A DNA stretch of 64,000 nt, from NCBI GenBank assembly GCA_034436355.1, contig DAOTVQ010000028.1, positions 1 to 64,000 on the forward strand, read 5' to 3'. Origin of the DNA: CP2-2F sp034436355. Lineage in GTDB: Bacteria > Chloroflexota > Anaerolineae > Aggregatilineales > UBA2796. The notes beneath the pieces are model-generated. The model worked only from the letters and a program-made list of their open reading frames with translations, was not told where the DNA came from and did no database searches. The translations under genes and the position numbers were made by a program. The number at the start of each line of letters is the position of its first letter. Position 1 is the first letter of the stretch. Shown here in pieces: positions 47,570-56,944 of this stretch.

Positions 47570-48946
47570 ATGCGCCGCTCGATCATCCCTGTTCTCATCG
47601 TTTTGTTGTGCATCGCCGCACTGCCGGCAGCCGCACAGGTCAACATTCCTGACCATGAGGATGCTGCCGCCACGCGCCTGCTTGCCCTTGCCAACCAGTG
47701 GCGCATTGAGCAAGGCTTGCCGCCGCTGCGCGCTCATGCCGACCTGCAAGCGATGGCAGTTGCCCAAGCCGAATATCTTTACCCGCGCCTTGATAACCTG
47801 CAAACCCACGACGACTATCACAAGGATTTAGGCGGGCGCAAGCCTGCACAGCGCGCCCTACACTTCTACAATTGGGCAACCTATGGCACGCCCGAACGCA
47901 TTGAGATTGGTGAGAACGCTGCCGAGTTCCCGCCCGCCCGCGCCTTGCCATATTGGCAGAACTCGCCCATCCATGCCAAAGCACTTGGCAACCCAACCTA
48001 CCGCGAAGTGGGTGTGGGTGCGCTGCCACTGCGCGGCGGCAGCTACCTGTTCATCATGATCTTTGGCGCACGCCCAAATGTTTTCCCACCACTGCTTAGC
48101 CCTGATGGCAACACGCTCTACCTGAGCCGTGAAAGTTCTCGCTATGACAGTTTGCCGCAAGCGTGGCGCCTCACCCTTTTGGATGAAGCAGGGCAGCCGC
48201 TCGGCGAAAGCCAAGCGTGGTCGCCCCAGATGGCTGTGCCTGCTGAGGCAGGTGCGCGCTTCTTCGTTGAATACAGCAGCAAGCAGGCGGGCACCCTGCG
48301 CTTTGAGGTGAACCGCGCTTTTGATGTGGCAATTGTGCCTGAAAGCAGCCTTAGCCTCGCGGGGCAGCTTGCCAAGCCGTCTGCTGAGCTGATCAAGGTG
48401 GCTATACAGCCCCTTGCCACACAGACACCAACCGTTCAACCAAGCGCCACGCCCATCCTAATCATGACGAACACACCACGCGCACGGGCGGCTCTGCCCA
48501 CCAACACGCCACGCGCACCACGCACCACCGAAAATGCCCTTTCGCCAACCGAGACGCTGCCACCTACCACGACATACACAGCGCCGCAAAGCACCACCGC
48601 CGACCTGCTGTTGGTCTATAATGGACGCACTTTCTTTGTGGTCAACCGCAGCGGGCGCACCATTGACCTAACGCCGCTGCGCTTTGGCAGACTGACGCCT
48701 GAGATGTGGCTGCGTGTTGCACAATTCCCGTCCGCCGCCTTTCCAAGTGGGCATTGTTTGCAGGCGAATATCAACGGTGCAGACAACGCACCCGCCCCTG
48801 AGGGTTGCCGTCTTGTTCGCAGCCAGATCACCGTGAGCGCCGCACAGCCCTTCTGGGCACAAGCGGATTTTGAGGTCTTTTACAACGACCAGGCAATTCA
48901 GCGCTGTGCGGTCGGCGCAGGTGTGTGCGCCATCCGCCTGCCGTGA
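47570..48946 (+). CDS. Secreted CAP/SCP-domain protein
   Basis: A 458-aa exported protein. The ATG at 47570 has a GGGAGG box and gives a signal peptide (about 1-23, ending AAAQ). The CAP (CAP/SCP, SCP-PR1) domain occupies about 28-170 (ALANQWRIEQGLPPLRAHADLQAMAVAQAEYLY, split, with GVGALPLRGGSYLFIMIFG). A beta-sandwich region follows, then a Thr/Pro linker (about 280-340), then a C-terminal domain with RTFFVVNRSGRTIDLTPLRF and several cysteines. CAP proteins are common extracellular proteins with unclear function in bacteria. Expression is probably controlled by the adjacent TetR. Convergent with the caspase gene, 22 bp apart. Confidence 0.88.
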   Translation: MRRSIIPVLIVLLCIAALPAAAQVNIPDHEDAAATRLLALANQWRIEQGLPPLRAHADLQAMAVAQAEYLYPRLDNLQTHDDYHKDLGGRKPAQRALHFYNWATYGTPERIEIGENAAEFPPARALPYWQNSPIHAKALGNPTYREVGVGALPLRGGSYLFIMIFGARPNVFPPLLSPDGNTLYLSRESSRYDSLPQAWRLTLLDEAGQPLGESQAWSPQMAVPAEAGARFFVEYSSKQAGTLRFEVNRAFDVAIVPESSLSLAGQLAKPSAELIKVAIQPLATQTPTVQPSATPILIMTNTPRARAALPTNTPRAPRTTENALSPTETLPPTTTYTAPQSTTADLLLVYNGRTFFVVNRSGRTIDLTPLRFGRLTPEMWLRVAQFPSAAFPSGHCLQANINGADNAPAPEGCRLVRSQITVSAAQPFWAQADFEVFYNDQAIQRCAVGAGVCAIRLP

Positions 48947-48968
48947 GCAGTGCGCGCCCAGCGGGCAG

Positions 48969-50999
48969 TTAGGCTACGGCGGGGCGCTCAATCAGCAGCG
49001 GCACATCAATTGTCAGCCAATCATCCATCGGCTCAGCTTGCAGACGGAACACCGAACGCATCACCGACGGGCGGGCAATGGCGCTTAAGGCGCGCTGCAA
49101 CCCAACTTTTTGTGTGGCGCGCACCGCCTCAGCGGGCTGTGTGAGCAGCGTGGCGTCAAAATCGCCCGTGCAGACCAACACCTTGAATATGTCCTGTGTG
49201 CGCGTGATGCCTGCTTGCCACAAGGCATCTGGCACGCCAGCACCAAGCTGCACACTGACCGATTGACCGGGCAGCAAGCGCACGCTGCCACCACTGAGCA
49301 GGCTCTCAATGCTGTAATCCTCGCCCAGCACCAGCAGCGCCACATACAGCGCCAGATCATCGCAGCGTGCGTTGGCAATCTCCACCTCAAAGCGCGGCGG
49401 CTCTTGTTTGTTCAAAGTCTTGGTATAGCTCAGCTGCGGATGGGTGGGTGATTCGGTATCCGCGCTTGACCAGATCGGCTGCTGGGCTTGCGGCGCGTAG
49501 CCCTCAGCCGTAAGGCGCAGCAAGCTGATCGTGACATCGTTCGGTGAAAGGCGTTGCGGCTGCGGATTGTGCAGGTCGCAAATTTGCAGCCAGCGGGCAG
49601 CGCGGTTCAGAAAATCGCGCAGTGGGTTGTAGTATCTATCGTGGTAGAAGGTCGCCATCAGGCGATCATCCGTACCACGCAGCACGCGCACTTCATTGGA
49701 GCTGGAGATCACGCGCAGATCAGCCGCGTCCGCCGCCTCAACAGCCTGCCATGCCACATCACGGTGGCTGAAGAGGATGTTGCGCACCACAGTGGCATAG
49801 CTGGATGTGCCATTCAGATACAGCCGCAAGCGCTGCACAGGGAGGTTGACCAGCACCGCACGAAAGGTGAGCGCACGGTCAGGCTCGGGGCTGGTTGGCT
49901 CGCAAGGGCGCACTTTGCACAGGTTCGGCAGCCGCGCATAAACTTCGGCACACCCGACCACCGCACGAGACATATCGTTCAGCAGGTGGTCAGGCGCATC
50001 AATTGGGAACAGCGCAAAGCTGATCGGTGTGTCGGGCGTGGGCTGCGGAATGCCGTGCAGTGCGCCGCCGTCCACAATCCAGCCATGCTCACGGTGAAAA
50101 GACATTGTGAAAGCGGGCTGCCGCGCTGCCGCTGCCAGTTGCAAAAAGGGCGTGTTCAGGTCTTCGCTGTGGGTTGCCTCTAGCTGCGGTGTCTGGCGGG
50201 TGAAGCGCCCGCGCACGGCTGCTTCAGCGCGCTTGAACAGATCGCGGTAGCTGGGGAAGCTGTTAGCGTTGCTCAGCGCGTGCAGCAGGTAGTAGGAAAA
50301 GGCGCCGCGTGGCTCGCCTTCGGCGGTTAGTTCATGGGCTTCCTCCTGTTCGTGGCAGGCAGAAAACAAGACATGCCGCCCACGCTTGAAGGTGACTTCT
50401 ACTTGCCGCAGGCTGCGCGTGCGCTGACCTGATGGTACATCAGGCTGTGCGGTAACTTGAGCAAAGAGCAGGCTGCTGAGGGCGCGTGGGCGCATATCGG
50501 GCGGCGCGCTGCGGACGGTGTAGGTGTTAGCAGCATGGCGCGTGCCAGAGCCAGAATGGCAGCAGTCCAAGATGACGAGGATATGCGGTGTATGGTCTGC
50601 CACTTCGCCGATCAGGTGCGCCAATTCTTTATCGGTCAAGTCGCGGCTGTGGGCAGTGCGGCTGTCATAACAGACCAGCGTCTCGCTTCTGCCGTCAGGC
50701 TCGGTGTGCTGCATCTCGAACGGCACAGCCTCTTGTGCGCCATGCCCTGCGAAATAGAACAACACAACGTCATTGGCACGGGCGCGCCCTAAGTGCTGGC
50801 GGAAGCCGTCAATTATGGCTTGGCGCGTGGCTTGTTGGTTGATCAGTTTCAACACTTTGAGCGTGTGCGTTTTGGGATCAAGGCGTGTTGTCAGAAACGT
50901 TTCGACACGCGCTACATCGTTGACACAACCGCGTAGTTTCGGCACGGGTGACGGATAATCGTTAATGCCAACCAACAGGGCATAAACAAAGTGAGCCAT
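48969..50999 (-). CDS. Caspase-family (metacaspase-type, C14) protein with unassigned C-terminal half
   Basis: A 676-aa protein. The N-terminal part (about 1-240) is a C14 caspase-like peptidase: YALLVGINDYPS start, His86 in FAGHGAQE and Cys147 in LDCCHSG form the catalytic pair, with the preceding Asp145. A VEVTFKRGRHVLFSAC block (near 210) and EAHELTAEGEPRGAFSYYLL (near 225-245, split) fit the p10-like end. Residues 300-676 hold at least one further domain I cannot place, with beta-rich and aromatic patterns. No signal peptide. An AT-rich 261-bp region separates it from the divergent methyltransferase. The role could be regulated proteolysis, defence or stress; nothing nearby decides this. 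Confidence 0.9.
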   Translation of the reverse strand: MAHFVYALLVGINDYPSPVPKLRGCVNDVARVETFLTTRLDPKTHTLKVLKLINQQATRQAIIDGFRQHLGRARANDVVLFYFAGHGAQEAVPFEMQHTEPDGRSETLVCYDSRTAHSRDLTDKELAHLIGEVADHTPHILVILDCCHSGSGTRHAANTYTVRSAPPDMRPRALSSLLFAQVTAQPDVPSGQRTRSLRQVEVTFKRGRHVLFSACHEQEEAHELTAEGEPRGAFSYYLLHALSNANSFPSYRDLFKRAEAAVRGRFTRQTPQLEATHSEDLNTPFLQLAAAARQPAFTMSFHREHGWIVDGGALHGIPQPTPDTPISFALFPIDAPDHLLNDMSRAVVGCAEVYARLPNLCKVRPCEPTSPEPDRALTFRAVLVNLPVQRLRLYLNGTSSYATVVRNILFSHRDVAWQAVEAADAADLRVISSSNEVRVLRGTDDRLMATFYHDRYYNPLRDFLNRAARWLQICDLHNPQPQRLSPNDVTISLLRLTAEGYAPQAQQPIWSSADTESPTHPQLSYTKTLNKQEPPRFEVEIANARCDDLALYVALLVLGEDYSIESLLSGGSVRLLPGQSVSVQLGAGVPDALWQAGITRTQDIFKVLVCTGDFDATLLTQPAEAVRATQKVGLQRALSAIARPSVMRSVFRLQAEPMDDWLTIDVPLLIERPAVA

Positions 51000-51260
51000 C
51001 GGAAAGCCTCATTGAAATGGAGTTTTGCTTTACTTTATTAAACGCAATCGTAACATATTTTGTAGGGCAATTTCGTGTAAAATACATTGAAAAATCATTA
51101 AGATACTGTTTTGCCAAGCCCTTGCCTTTAACCGCAGGCAGCCCTTGAGTGCGATCTTCAAGCATAACGAAATCATCTAAATGCACGATCAATATGTGTA
51201 AAGTATTGAAAATTGGTTAAACTTGCGTTTGCTTGGGATTGCTTGAAGAGGGAGCGATAA
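51000..51260. other. AT-rich divergent region between the caspase and methyltransferase genes
   Basis: 261 bp, clearly richer in A/T than the genes around it, as expected for a double promoter region. A 76-codon minus frame running into the caspase gene is not convincing. I could not define a clear -35/-10 pair for either side. AGAGGGAG (51247-51254) is the ribosome-binding site of the methyltransferase. Confidence 0.4.
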
Positions 51261-52129
51261 ATGACCGATTACACAGATAAGAATATTTCACCGACCGCAC
51301 GCGAGAGCAGTGGTATTCTTGGTTTGGGCAAATCGGGGGGCAGCGCAGCGCAGAGATGTTGGCAGGCATCCGTGCGGAGCTAAGGCCCAAGCCCGAATAC
51401 CTTGCCATGACGCGCACGGCGGGGCGTGTGATTGGCAGTTTCTTACTGCGTCTTGCGCGAGGCGATCAAGCGAAGCTGAACGTTGTCGTTGCGCGCCCTG
51501 AGGGCTTCCGCCACCTCATCTCAGAGATTCTGCGCGGCAAGCCAGAGGCACATTTTGTGGAGTTGGCAGCCGGCTTTTTGCCGCGTGGCTGGCAACTGGC
51601 ACAAGAATTCCCACAAATGCAAATTACCGAAATTGACTTGCCTGAGGTCATCACCGAAAAACAAACCCGTTTTCAGCGGGCAAGGTTAACACTGCCCGCT
51701 AATTTGAGGATGCTTAAAGCCGATTTGGGCGTCACACCGCTTTCAGAGGTGTTAGCTGGCAACAAAGCAGATGTGATCTCGGCGGAAGGGCTTTTGATCT
51801 ATTTCCCGCTTGATAAAGTCCAACAGATTGCAGAAGGTGTGCGCCAAGTCTTGAAGGCGGGCGGAGTCTTCATTGCAGATATGGGGACAAAAGAGACGCT
51901 GCAAGAGCTGGGGCAAGGGCAGGCACGGCAAGCGATTGGCATTTTCAGGCGCAATGCCGGCAATTGGGTGGGCGTGGCAGAGAGTCCCGCCCATGCCCAA
52001 GAACTGTTCAAAGCTGCCGGGTATGCCCAGGTTGAAACATACAAAATGCCTGAACTGGCGGAGCGCCTGCCGCATGTGCCAAAACCTGTGGCAAATGCCA
52101 CCCTCTTTGTGATCGCACGGAATGGGTAG
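51261..52129 (+). CDS. LCM/TcmP-like SAM methyltransferase, frameshifted by one base in a six-G run
   Basis: Two frames must be joined. A perfect ribosome-binding site (AGAGGGAG) precedes the ATG at 51261, whose frame (MTDYTDKNISPTARESSGI...) has the ISPTAR start typical of LCM-type methyltransferases but soon leaves the family. From 51356 another frame continues the protein (EMLAGIRAELRPKP...). One extra G in the six-G run 51335-51340 would fuse them into a seamless 289-aa protein. The SAM site is in ELAAGFLPRG, and AEGLLIYF is the post-I motif. So either a sequencing error or a phase-variable/pseudogene allele. The family methylates carboxyl or hydroxyl groups of diverse small molecules; the substrate is unknown. 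Confidence 0.75.
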
Positions 52130-52173
52130 GGTTGAGCAGATGCGTGCGCCACTTTGGTGGTTGTTGCCCGTGC

Positions 52174-53964
52174 CTAGCTAACCTCGTAGCGGCGCAAGAG
52201 TGCTTGGTGCAGTTGGCGCACCACCGCCACAACTGCCTCGGGATTCTTAGCGCCGAGCGTGCCGCCCGCATCAAGGTAGGCATCGCGCAGCAGGCGTCCC
52301 CAGTTGCCGGTGGCGCGCCGCGTCGGGTGGTTGATGAAATCGTCAATGGTGGTGGCGCCGCCGTTCGGCGCCACTAGAAAGTGATAAATGCGGTCATAGA
52401 GGCTATCTACGTCGCGTGTATCAATCACATTCAGCGGCGAGAGCAGCCGCTTGAGCAAACGGCGCTTCTTCTCATAAAAATCTACCAAAGACATCTGCGC
52501 GCCGCTGGCAGTTTCAATGACCATATCCGTACAGCGCAGGTCGGACTCATGCATATTGCGCTGGAATGCCTCTCGGCTGAGCGCACCGAAGACATCTAGC
52601 AAGTCCTTATCGGCGTAGAGCGCATCAAGGTTCGTGCCATAACGCCTGAAATAATGCTCAATGACGACTTGGCTCAACTGATAGTCGTTCGCCACGGCTG
52701 CCAGGCGCTCTGCACACGGATTGCTGGGCATCCCCGTGTTTTCAAGGGTGCAAACGCGCTTGGACGATTCAAGATCAGGGCGCACGCGCCCAAGCATGTT
52801 GTGCATTCCGCTGAACGGCTCGCCATCTTCTTCGCCATAGAGCAGGGCGCGTGCTGTGCCGTTGGCAAGGTTGGCGCGCAGCAGGTGGGCGTGGCGTTCA
52901 AGTGCCTCAGGCTGCAAATGTGGGCTGAGTGGCAAGCCAACATAATGCCCCGTGATGCTGATGGCACGCACTGCTTCGCGCACGCACAGCCGCTCGGGAT
53001 CGCAGGTGCCATCCATGAAGGGACCGCCCTTCAGCAGTGCCGCGCTTGCCGCCGCCGAAGCGCTGCCCAAATTCAGCATGTAGCTGAGCATTCCTAGCGC
53101 TTCAGAGCGTCCGGCAATATCCACGTGCATGTGGAAGCCCTGAAAGCGCAGCAGATTCGCTGGGCGTGCTTCGCCGCGTGTGACGAAATAGCGCTTCCGC
53201 AAGGCGTCCACATAGGCGCGCTGGCGTGGGCGGCGCTCGTTAATTTCGTTCAGGAAGATTGCGATGGTCTCCACCTTATCCGAGTGGCTGGTCGCAAAAT
53301 CTGTTTCAGTTGGGTAGACTGAGAGCGCTTGCAGCAGCAAGCCTGCCTCGTGCGCGGCGTGCGCTAAGGTGGCAAAGTTCAGCTCGGCGGCGCGCAACAA
53401 GCGTGCATAGCCAAACATCGGCGCCGAGACGACTTCTGCCTGATAGATGCACAACTCGGGCGAAATATCCAGCGTGGCGCCAATGCGCTGCGCGTGTGTG
53501 ATGTATGCCTCACTGAAGCGATCCAGCGCTTCGGCGTTCGGTTCGCTGCCATCGGGCGCGGTGGTGCCAACTTCCAGCTCCACACCCACAGGGCGCAGCG
53601 CCAACTGACCGCCCGCCTCGTGAATATTTTGATGAATGACCGACGGATTGAGGTGGTAGGGCTTCACATAGTCCAGCCAGGGCCCTTGCTGGAAGCGCCT
53701 GCCAAGAATGGTTGCCAACACGAAAGGACGTTCGGCATGGCGCGAGAGCAGTACGTTGCCATCGGGCGCTTCATTGTCATCATCTTCGTAGAATGCCTGC
53801 GAGAGGTGTCGGATCATATTGTGCGAAACGGGGTGCGATCCGCGCTTATTGCGGATGCTGCTGAGGTACTCAAGGAACTGTTCGCGGGTCTCATCAATGT
53901 GCTGCCAATTTTGCTCACGCGCAAAAGCAAGCATCGCAGCGTTATCAGGCAGACCAAAAGACAT
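52174..53964 (-). CDS. GCS2-type glutamate-cysteine ligase-like protein
   Basis: A 596-aa protein of the carboxylate-amine ligase (GCS2) superfamily. It has RPVGVELEVGTTAPDG (about 125-140), the HMHVDI motif with metal ligands (about 267-272), and the helical ASAALLKGGPFMDGT block (about 290-306), as in GCS2 enzymes that join glutamate to cysteine. It is longer than typical (about 370-450 aa) because of an extra C-terminal part (from about 450). I chose the ATG at 53964 with a GAGG box; the longer frame starts in non-family sequence. It would supply gamma-glutamylcysteine (with or without glutathione synthesis) and is followed upstream by a DsbA-like gene in the same direction, consistent with thiol metabolism. 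Confidence 0.75.
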   Translation of the reverse strand: MSFGLPDNAAMLAFAREQNWQHIDETREQFLEYLSSIRNKRGSHPVSHNMIRHLSQAFYEDDDNEAPDGNVLLSRHAERPFVLATILGRRFQQGPWLDYVKPYHLNPSVIHQNIHEAGGQLALRPVGVELEVGTTAPDGSEPNAEALDRFSEAYITHAQRIGATLDISPELCIYQAEVVSAPMFGYARLLRAAELNFATLAHAAHEAGLLLQALSVYPTETDFATSHSDKVETIAIFLNEINERRPRQRAYVDALRKRYFVTRGEARPANLLRFQGFHMHVDIAGRSEALGMLSYMLNLGSASAAASAALLKGGPFMDGTCDPERLCVREAVRAISITGHYVGLPLSPHLQPEALERHAHLLRANLANGTARALLYGEEDGEPFSGMHNMLGRVRPDLESSKRVCTLENTGMPSNPCAERLAAVANDYQLSQVVIEHYFRRYGTNLDALYADKDLLDVFGALSREAFQRNMHESDLRCTDMVIETASGAQMSLVDFYEKKRRLLKRLLSPLNVIDTRDVDSLYDRIYHFLVAPNGGATTIDDFINHPTRRATGNWGRLLRDAYLDAGGTLGAKNPEAVVAVVRQLHQALLRRYEVS

Positions 53965-54082
53965 AGCAAACCTCAGCACGAAAGTATTTTCAAGGCATTT
54001 TGACGTGCATCGGCAACTATAATCGGCTTTGGGCAAGCCTGCAAGGTGGCTTGTCAAGGTTCACAAGCCACCCGCGCATCAG

Positions 54083-54898
54083 CTATTGAGCGGCGGCAAG
54101 CGCCTGCTCAATGGCACGCTCAAAGGTGCTGTAGGGGTGGGCGCCAACCAAAGGCAACCCATTGATGAAGAAGGTTGGTGTGCCGGTGACGCCATAACGC
54201 TCGCCCTGTTGTGCATCGGCAAGCACCGTCGAGAGGTACTTCTGTGAGGTTAGGCACGCCGTGAATTCGTCAAGGTTTGGCACTTCAACCTGCCGCGCAT
54301 AGGCGATCAAGGCATTCTGCGTCAGGTTCGATTGATTTTCAAACAGGATGTCGTGGTATTCCCAAAATTTGCCCTGTTCGTTGGCACACTCGGCAGCGAT
54401 AGCCGCCCGTTCCGCGTTCGGATGGATGAAACTGATTGGGTAATGCTTGAAGACGAAGCGCACCTGATCGCCATAGCGCGCCTTGAGCGTGTGATAGGTA
54501 TCACGGTAGAAGCGCGCACAAAAGCTGCATTCAAAATCAGAATACTCCACAATGGTCACTTTGGCATCCACAGGGCCCCAAGCGGGGCTATTGCCAAGCT
54601 CAACTTCCACAGCCGTGAGTGGCACGGCGGTTGGCTGTGCGGCGGCGCCGAGGTTCAGGTTGCTCAGATCGTTGCGCAGGGCGGCAAGTTCAGCCTGCAC
54701 AGCAGCGCGTGCGCCTTCGCTGGCGGCGTTGCGAATATCCGCCGCGTTTACGTTGCCAGCGCTGCTGGTAAAAATGACCCATGCCACGGCAAAGCCTGCA
54801 ATGAAAAAGACCACCGCGATCCCAAAGTAGTAAAGCGTGTTCTGGTTGATGATAATGGCATCATCGCGGTTTGGTTCTGCCACCTTCTGGCTGCTCAT
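54083..54898 (-). CDS. DsbA-like membrane-anchored thioredoxin-fold protein
   Basis: A 271-aa protein with one N-terminal membrane helix (about 21-43) and an extracytoplasmic thioredoxin_4/DsbA-type domain (about 100-270). The redox motif CSFC is at Cys124-Cys127, and cis-Pro occurs in GTPTFF near the end. The start at 54898 follows a GGAG box. These proteins introduce or rearrange disulphides in exported proteins. The lipoproteins, CAP protein and other extracytoplasmic proteins in this window carry Cys pairs that could be clients. It is upstream of the GCS2-type gene by 118 bp on the same strand. Confidence 0.93.
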   Translation of the reverse strand: MSSQKVAEPNRDDAIIINQNTLYYFGIAVVFFIAGFAVAWVIFTSSAGNVNAADIRNAASEGARAAVQAELAALRNDLSNLNLGAAAQPTAVPLTAVEVELGNSPAWGPVDAKVTIVEYSDFECSFCARFYRDTYHTLKARYGDQVRFVFKHYPISFIHPNAERAAIAAECANEQGKFWEYHDILFENQSNLTQNALIAYARQVEVPNLDEFTACLTSQKYLSTVLADAQQGERYGVTGTPTFFINGLPLVGAHPYSTFERAIEQALAAAQ

Positions 54899-55019
54899 AG
54901 AAACTCCAACTGGGCTGATTTTCCCTAAGGTTGCAGAGATTGTAGCAGAGATCAACTGCTGCGCAGCATGAGCAGTCGCTCTATATTGTTAGAGAAATGG
55001 CGGAAAGCGTAGAGATTTG

Positions 55020-55046
55020 TTTGGGCGAGAGCGGTTCCCGCCCAAA
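55020..55046 (-). terminator. Hairpin at the end of the Opp/Dpp operon
   Basis: An 8-bp perfect stem (TTTGGGCG 55020-55027, CGCCCAAA 55039-55046) lies 14 bases past the permease stop, in the direction of the minus strand. No T-run follows. It should mark the 3' end of the operon. Confidence 0.6.
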
Positions 55047-55060
55047 GGGTGCAACAGTTG

Positions 55061-56284
55061 CTAATCAAAGCGGATGCGCGGATCGAGCCATGTATACATC
55101 ACATCCACCAAGATATTGCCGAGGATCAGGAAGACCGAATACAAGATCGTGACGCCGAGCAGCATTGTATAATCGCGTGCGGCGATGCTGGTCACAAACA
55201 CATCGCCCAAGCCAGGGATGGCGAACAGGCGCTCGATGATCAGTGACCCTGTCAGCACGCCTGCCAGCAGCGGACCGACGATGGTGGCGACCGGGATCAG
55301 TGCGTTTTTCAGGGCATGAACGTAGATCACCACGCGCTCGCGCAAGCCTTTGGCGCGTGCCGTGCGGATGTAGTCATCGCGCAGCACTTGCAGCACACTG
55401 GCGCGTGTTAGGCGCGCCAAACCTGTGGAGATGCCAATGCCCAGCACGCCTATTGGCAAAATTGCCACGCTGATGAAGCGCCAATCGAAAATATCCAGCT
55501 GCTTCCACACACGCGGATCAACTGGCGGCAGCACTTTCCACTGCACTACCAAGAGGATGATGAGGACTGGTCCCATCACCAACGTTGGAATGGCAGCGAT
55601 GGTGCCCGCAAAAAACGTGACGCCATAATCAATGGGTGAATTGCGGTAGAGGGCTGCCAGCACGCCTAATGGCACACCGACCGCAAAACCAATGAAGACT
55701 GCCAGCAGCCCTAAGCGAATTGAAACGGGTAGCCGATCTGCAATCAGCGCATTGATCGGCTGCCCAAGTGTGGTGCGCCCAACCGATAAACCGAAATCTA
55801 AGCGCAACAGATTGTTCAAATAGCCAAAGAATTGGCTGAGGAACAGGTCGGAATACAACACTTGGGAGGCTTGCAAACAACGCACTTGGCGCCCATCCAG
55901 ATCAATGCGCATCTCACGGCGTTCGGTCACCATCCGCAGCAGTTGCCAGCCCTCATAAACATCCACCACATTGCCGGCTGGGCGTGCTTCCTCTAGCGGT
56001 CTGCCGCTCCGCAGTTCATCGCAGTCAGGCAGTGCCTCGTAGGCGGCACGGCGTGGAATATCGTGATCGGGTGCAATGGTATCGAAGGGCAGGTTGAGCA
56101 AAAAGGGCTGATCCAAGCCGTAGCGCTGCTCTAGGGCGCGCCGAATGGTTTCGGGCGTGCTTTTCGAGCCGCTGAAATCAAACGGTCCACCCGGCACAGC
56201 GCGCATCAGCAGGAAGGTGAAGAAGATGATGGCGAACATCACTGGGATTGCTACCAAAATGCGCCTGATGATAAATTTCGTCAT
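55061..56284 (-). CDS. Dpp/Opp-type peptide ABC permease (B subunit) with loop insertion
   Basis: A 407-aa membrane subunit of a peptide transporter. The standard DppB parts are present: TM1 (about 6-30) and RYGLDQPF, then the BPD_transp core from about 170 with the EAA-like loop (DDYIRTARAKGL, near 305) and GSLIIERLFAIPGLG. Between residues 64 and 147 lies an 84-aa insertion not found in typical 310-340-aa DppB proteins. It contains two Cys (88 and 136) and faces outside. Last gene of the operon. Specificity is unknown; nickel or oligopeptide uptake are both possible for this family. Confidence 0.9.
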   Translation of the reverse strand: MTKFIIRRILVAIPVMFAIIFFTFLLMRAVPGGPFDFSGSKSTPETIRRALEQRYGLDQPFLLNLPFDTIAPDHDIPRRAAYEALPDCDELRSGRPLEEARPAGNVVDVYEGWQLLRMVTERREMRIDLDGRQVRCLQASQVLYSDLFLSQFFGYLNNLLRLDFGLSVGRTTLGQPINALIADRLPVSIRLGLLAVFIGFAVGVPLGVLAALYRNSPIDYGVTFFAGTIAAIPTLVMGPVLIILLVVQWKVLPPVDPRVWKQLDIFDWRFISVAILPIGVLGIGISTGLARLTRASVLQVLRDDYIRTARAKGLRERVVIYVHALKNALIPVATIVGPLLAGVLTGSLIIERLFAIPGLGDVFVTSIAARDYTMLLGVTILYSVFLILGNILVDVMYTWLDPRIRFD

Positions 56285-56296
56285 GATCGCTCACTC

Positions 56297-56941
56297 TCAG
56301 CCTAGCGGCGCTAACATTTCTTCAAGCAACCAACCCGAAAGCGCTCCACAGCGCACCTGCACGTAGATGTTCGTATCACGCGGGTTGGAGGGGTTGGCGG
56401 TTAAGCCCGTCACGCTCACTTGCTCACCATCCGGGCAAGTGTCGTCCAGTGGCGGTGTGGTGGCGTTCGGTTGGCGGTAAAGCCTTGCGCCGTTGCCATC
56501 TGCCGTTTTGATCACAGCGCTATCGCCGCGGTTGAAGCGCGAGAACTGATATTCGGCAATCCACCCTCTGCCGCTGCACTGCACTAAATAGTAGATCATC
56601 GGGTCGTTGGGATCGTTAATGTTTCGTGAGACCTCGATGACGGTGACTCGTGTATTGGGAAAGCAAGTGCCGCCGCCGATGCCCGGCACCAGCGGGCCGG
56701 CATTCGCCGGCAGCGAGACTGCGGCGAACTCTGAAAGCCCAACCACCACGCCGCTATCGCCCACCTTAAACTTCGTAGTGAGGGGCAGCGGCGTTGGCGT
56801 AATGGTTGGCGGCGGCGTATTGGTGAGGGTGATAAAGAGTGTATCGTTAGCGGTGCAGGCGAGTGACGCCAAAACCAACAGCAAGAGTGCCGCGCTGCTG
56901 GCAAGCAAGGCGCGGGTTCGGTGAAAGGTACGTACAGTCAT
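56297..56941 (-). CDS. Lipoprotein with duplicated SH3-like domains, between permeases
   Basis: A 214-aa exported protein. A signal peptide ends in the lipobox SLAC (Cys29). A Thr/Pro linker (about 38-52) is followed by two similar beta-rich repeats (about 56-130 and 131-205), each with a C..C pair and a GWIAEYQF / GWLLEEML motif, resembling SH3-like bacterial domains. It lies between dppC (3 bp) and dppB (12 bp), so its translation is tied to the transporter. SBP family 5 proteins are much larger, so it is not a classic binding protein; it may be an accessory docking or cell-wall-binding protein. Confidence 0.8.
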   Translation of the reverse strand: MTVRTFHRTRALLASSAALLLLVLASLACTANDTLFITLTNTPPPTITPTPLPLTTKFKVGDSGVVVGLSEFAAVSLPANAGPLVPGIGGGTCFPNTRVTVIEVSRNINDPNDPMIYYLVQCSGRGWIAEYQFSRFNRGDSAVIKTADGNGARLYRQPNATTPPLDDTCPDGEQVSVTGLTANPSNPRDTNIYVQVRCGALSGWLLEEMLAPLG

Positions 56942-56944
56942 GGG

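Noticed and set aside
50962..51192. 76-codon minus frame in the AT-rich region before the caspase gene
   Set aside because: It covers the promoter area and runs out of frame into the caspase start; no ribosome-binding site or similarity pattern.
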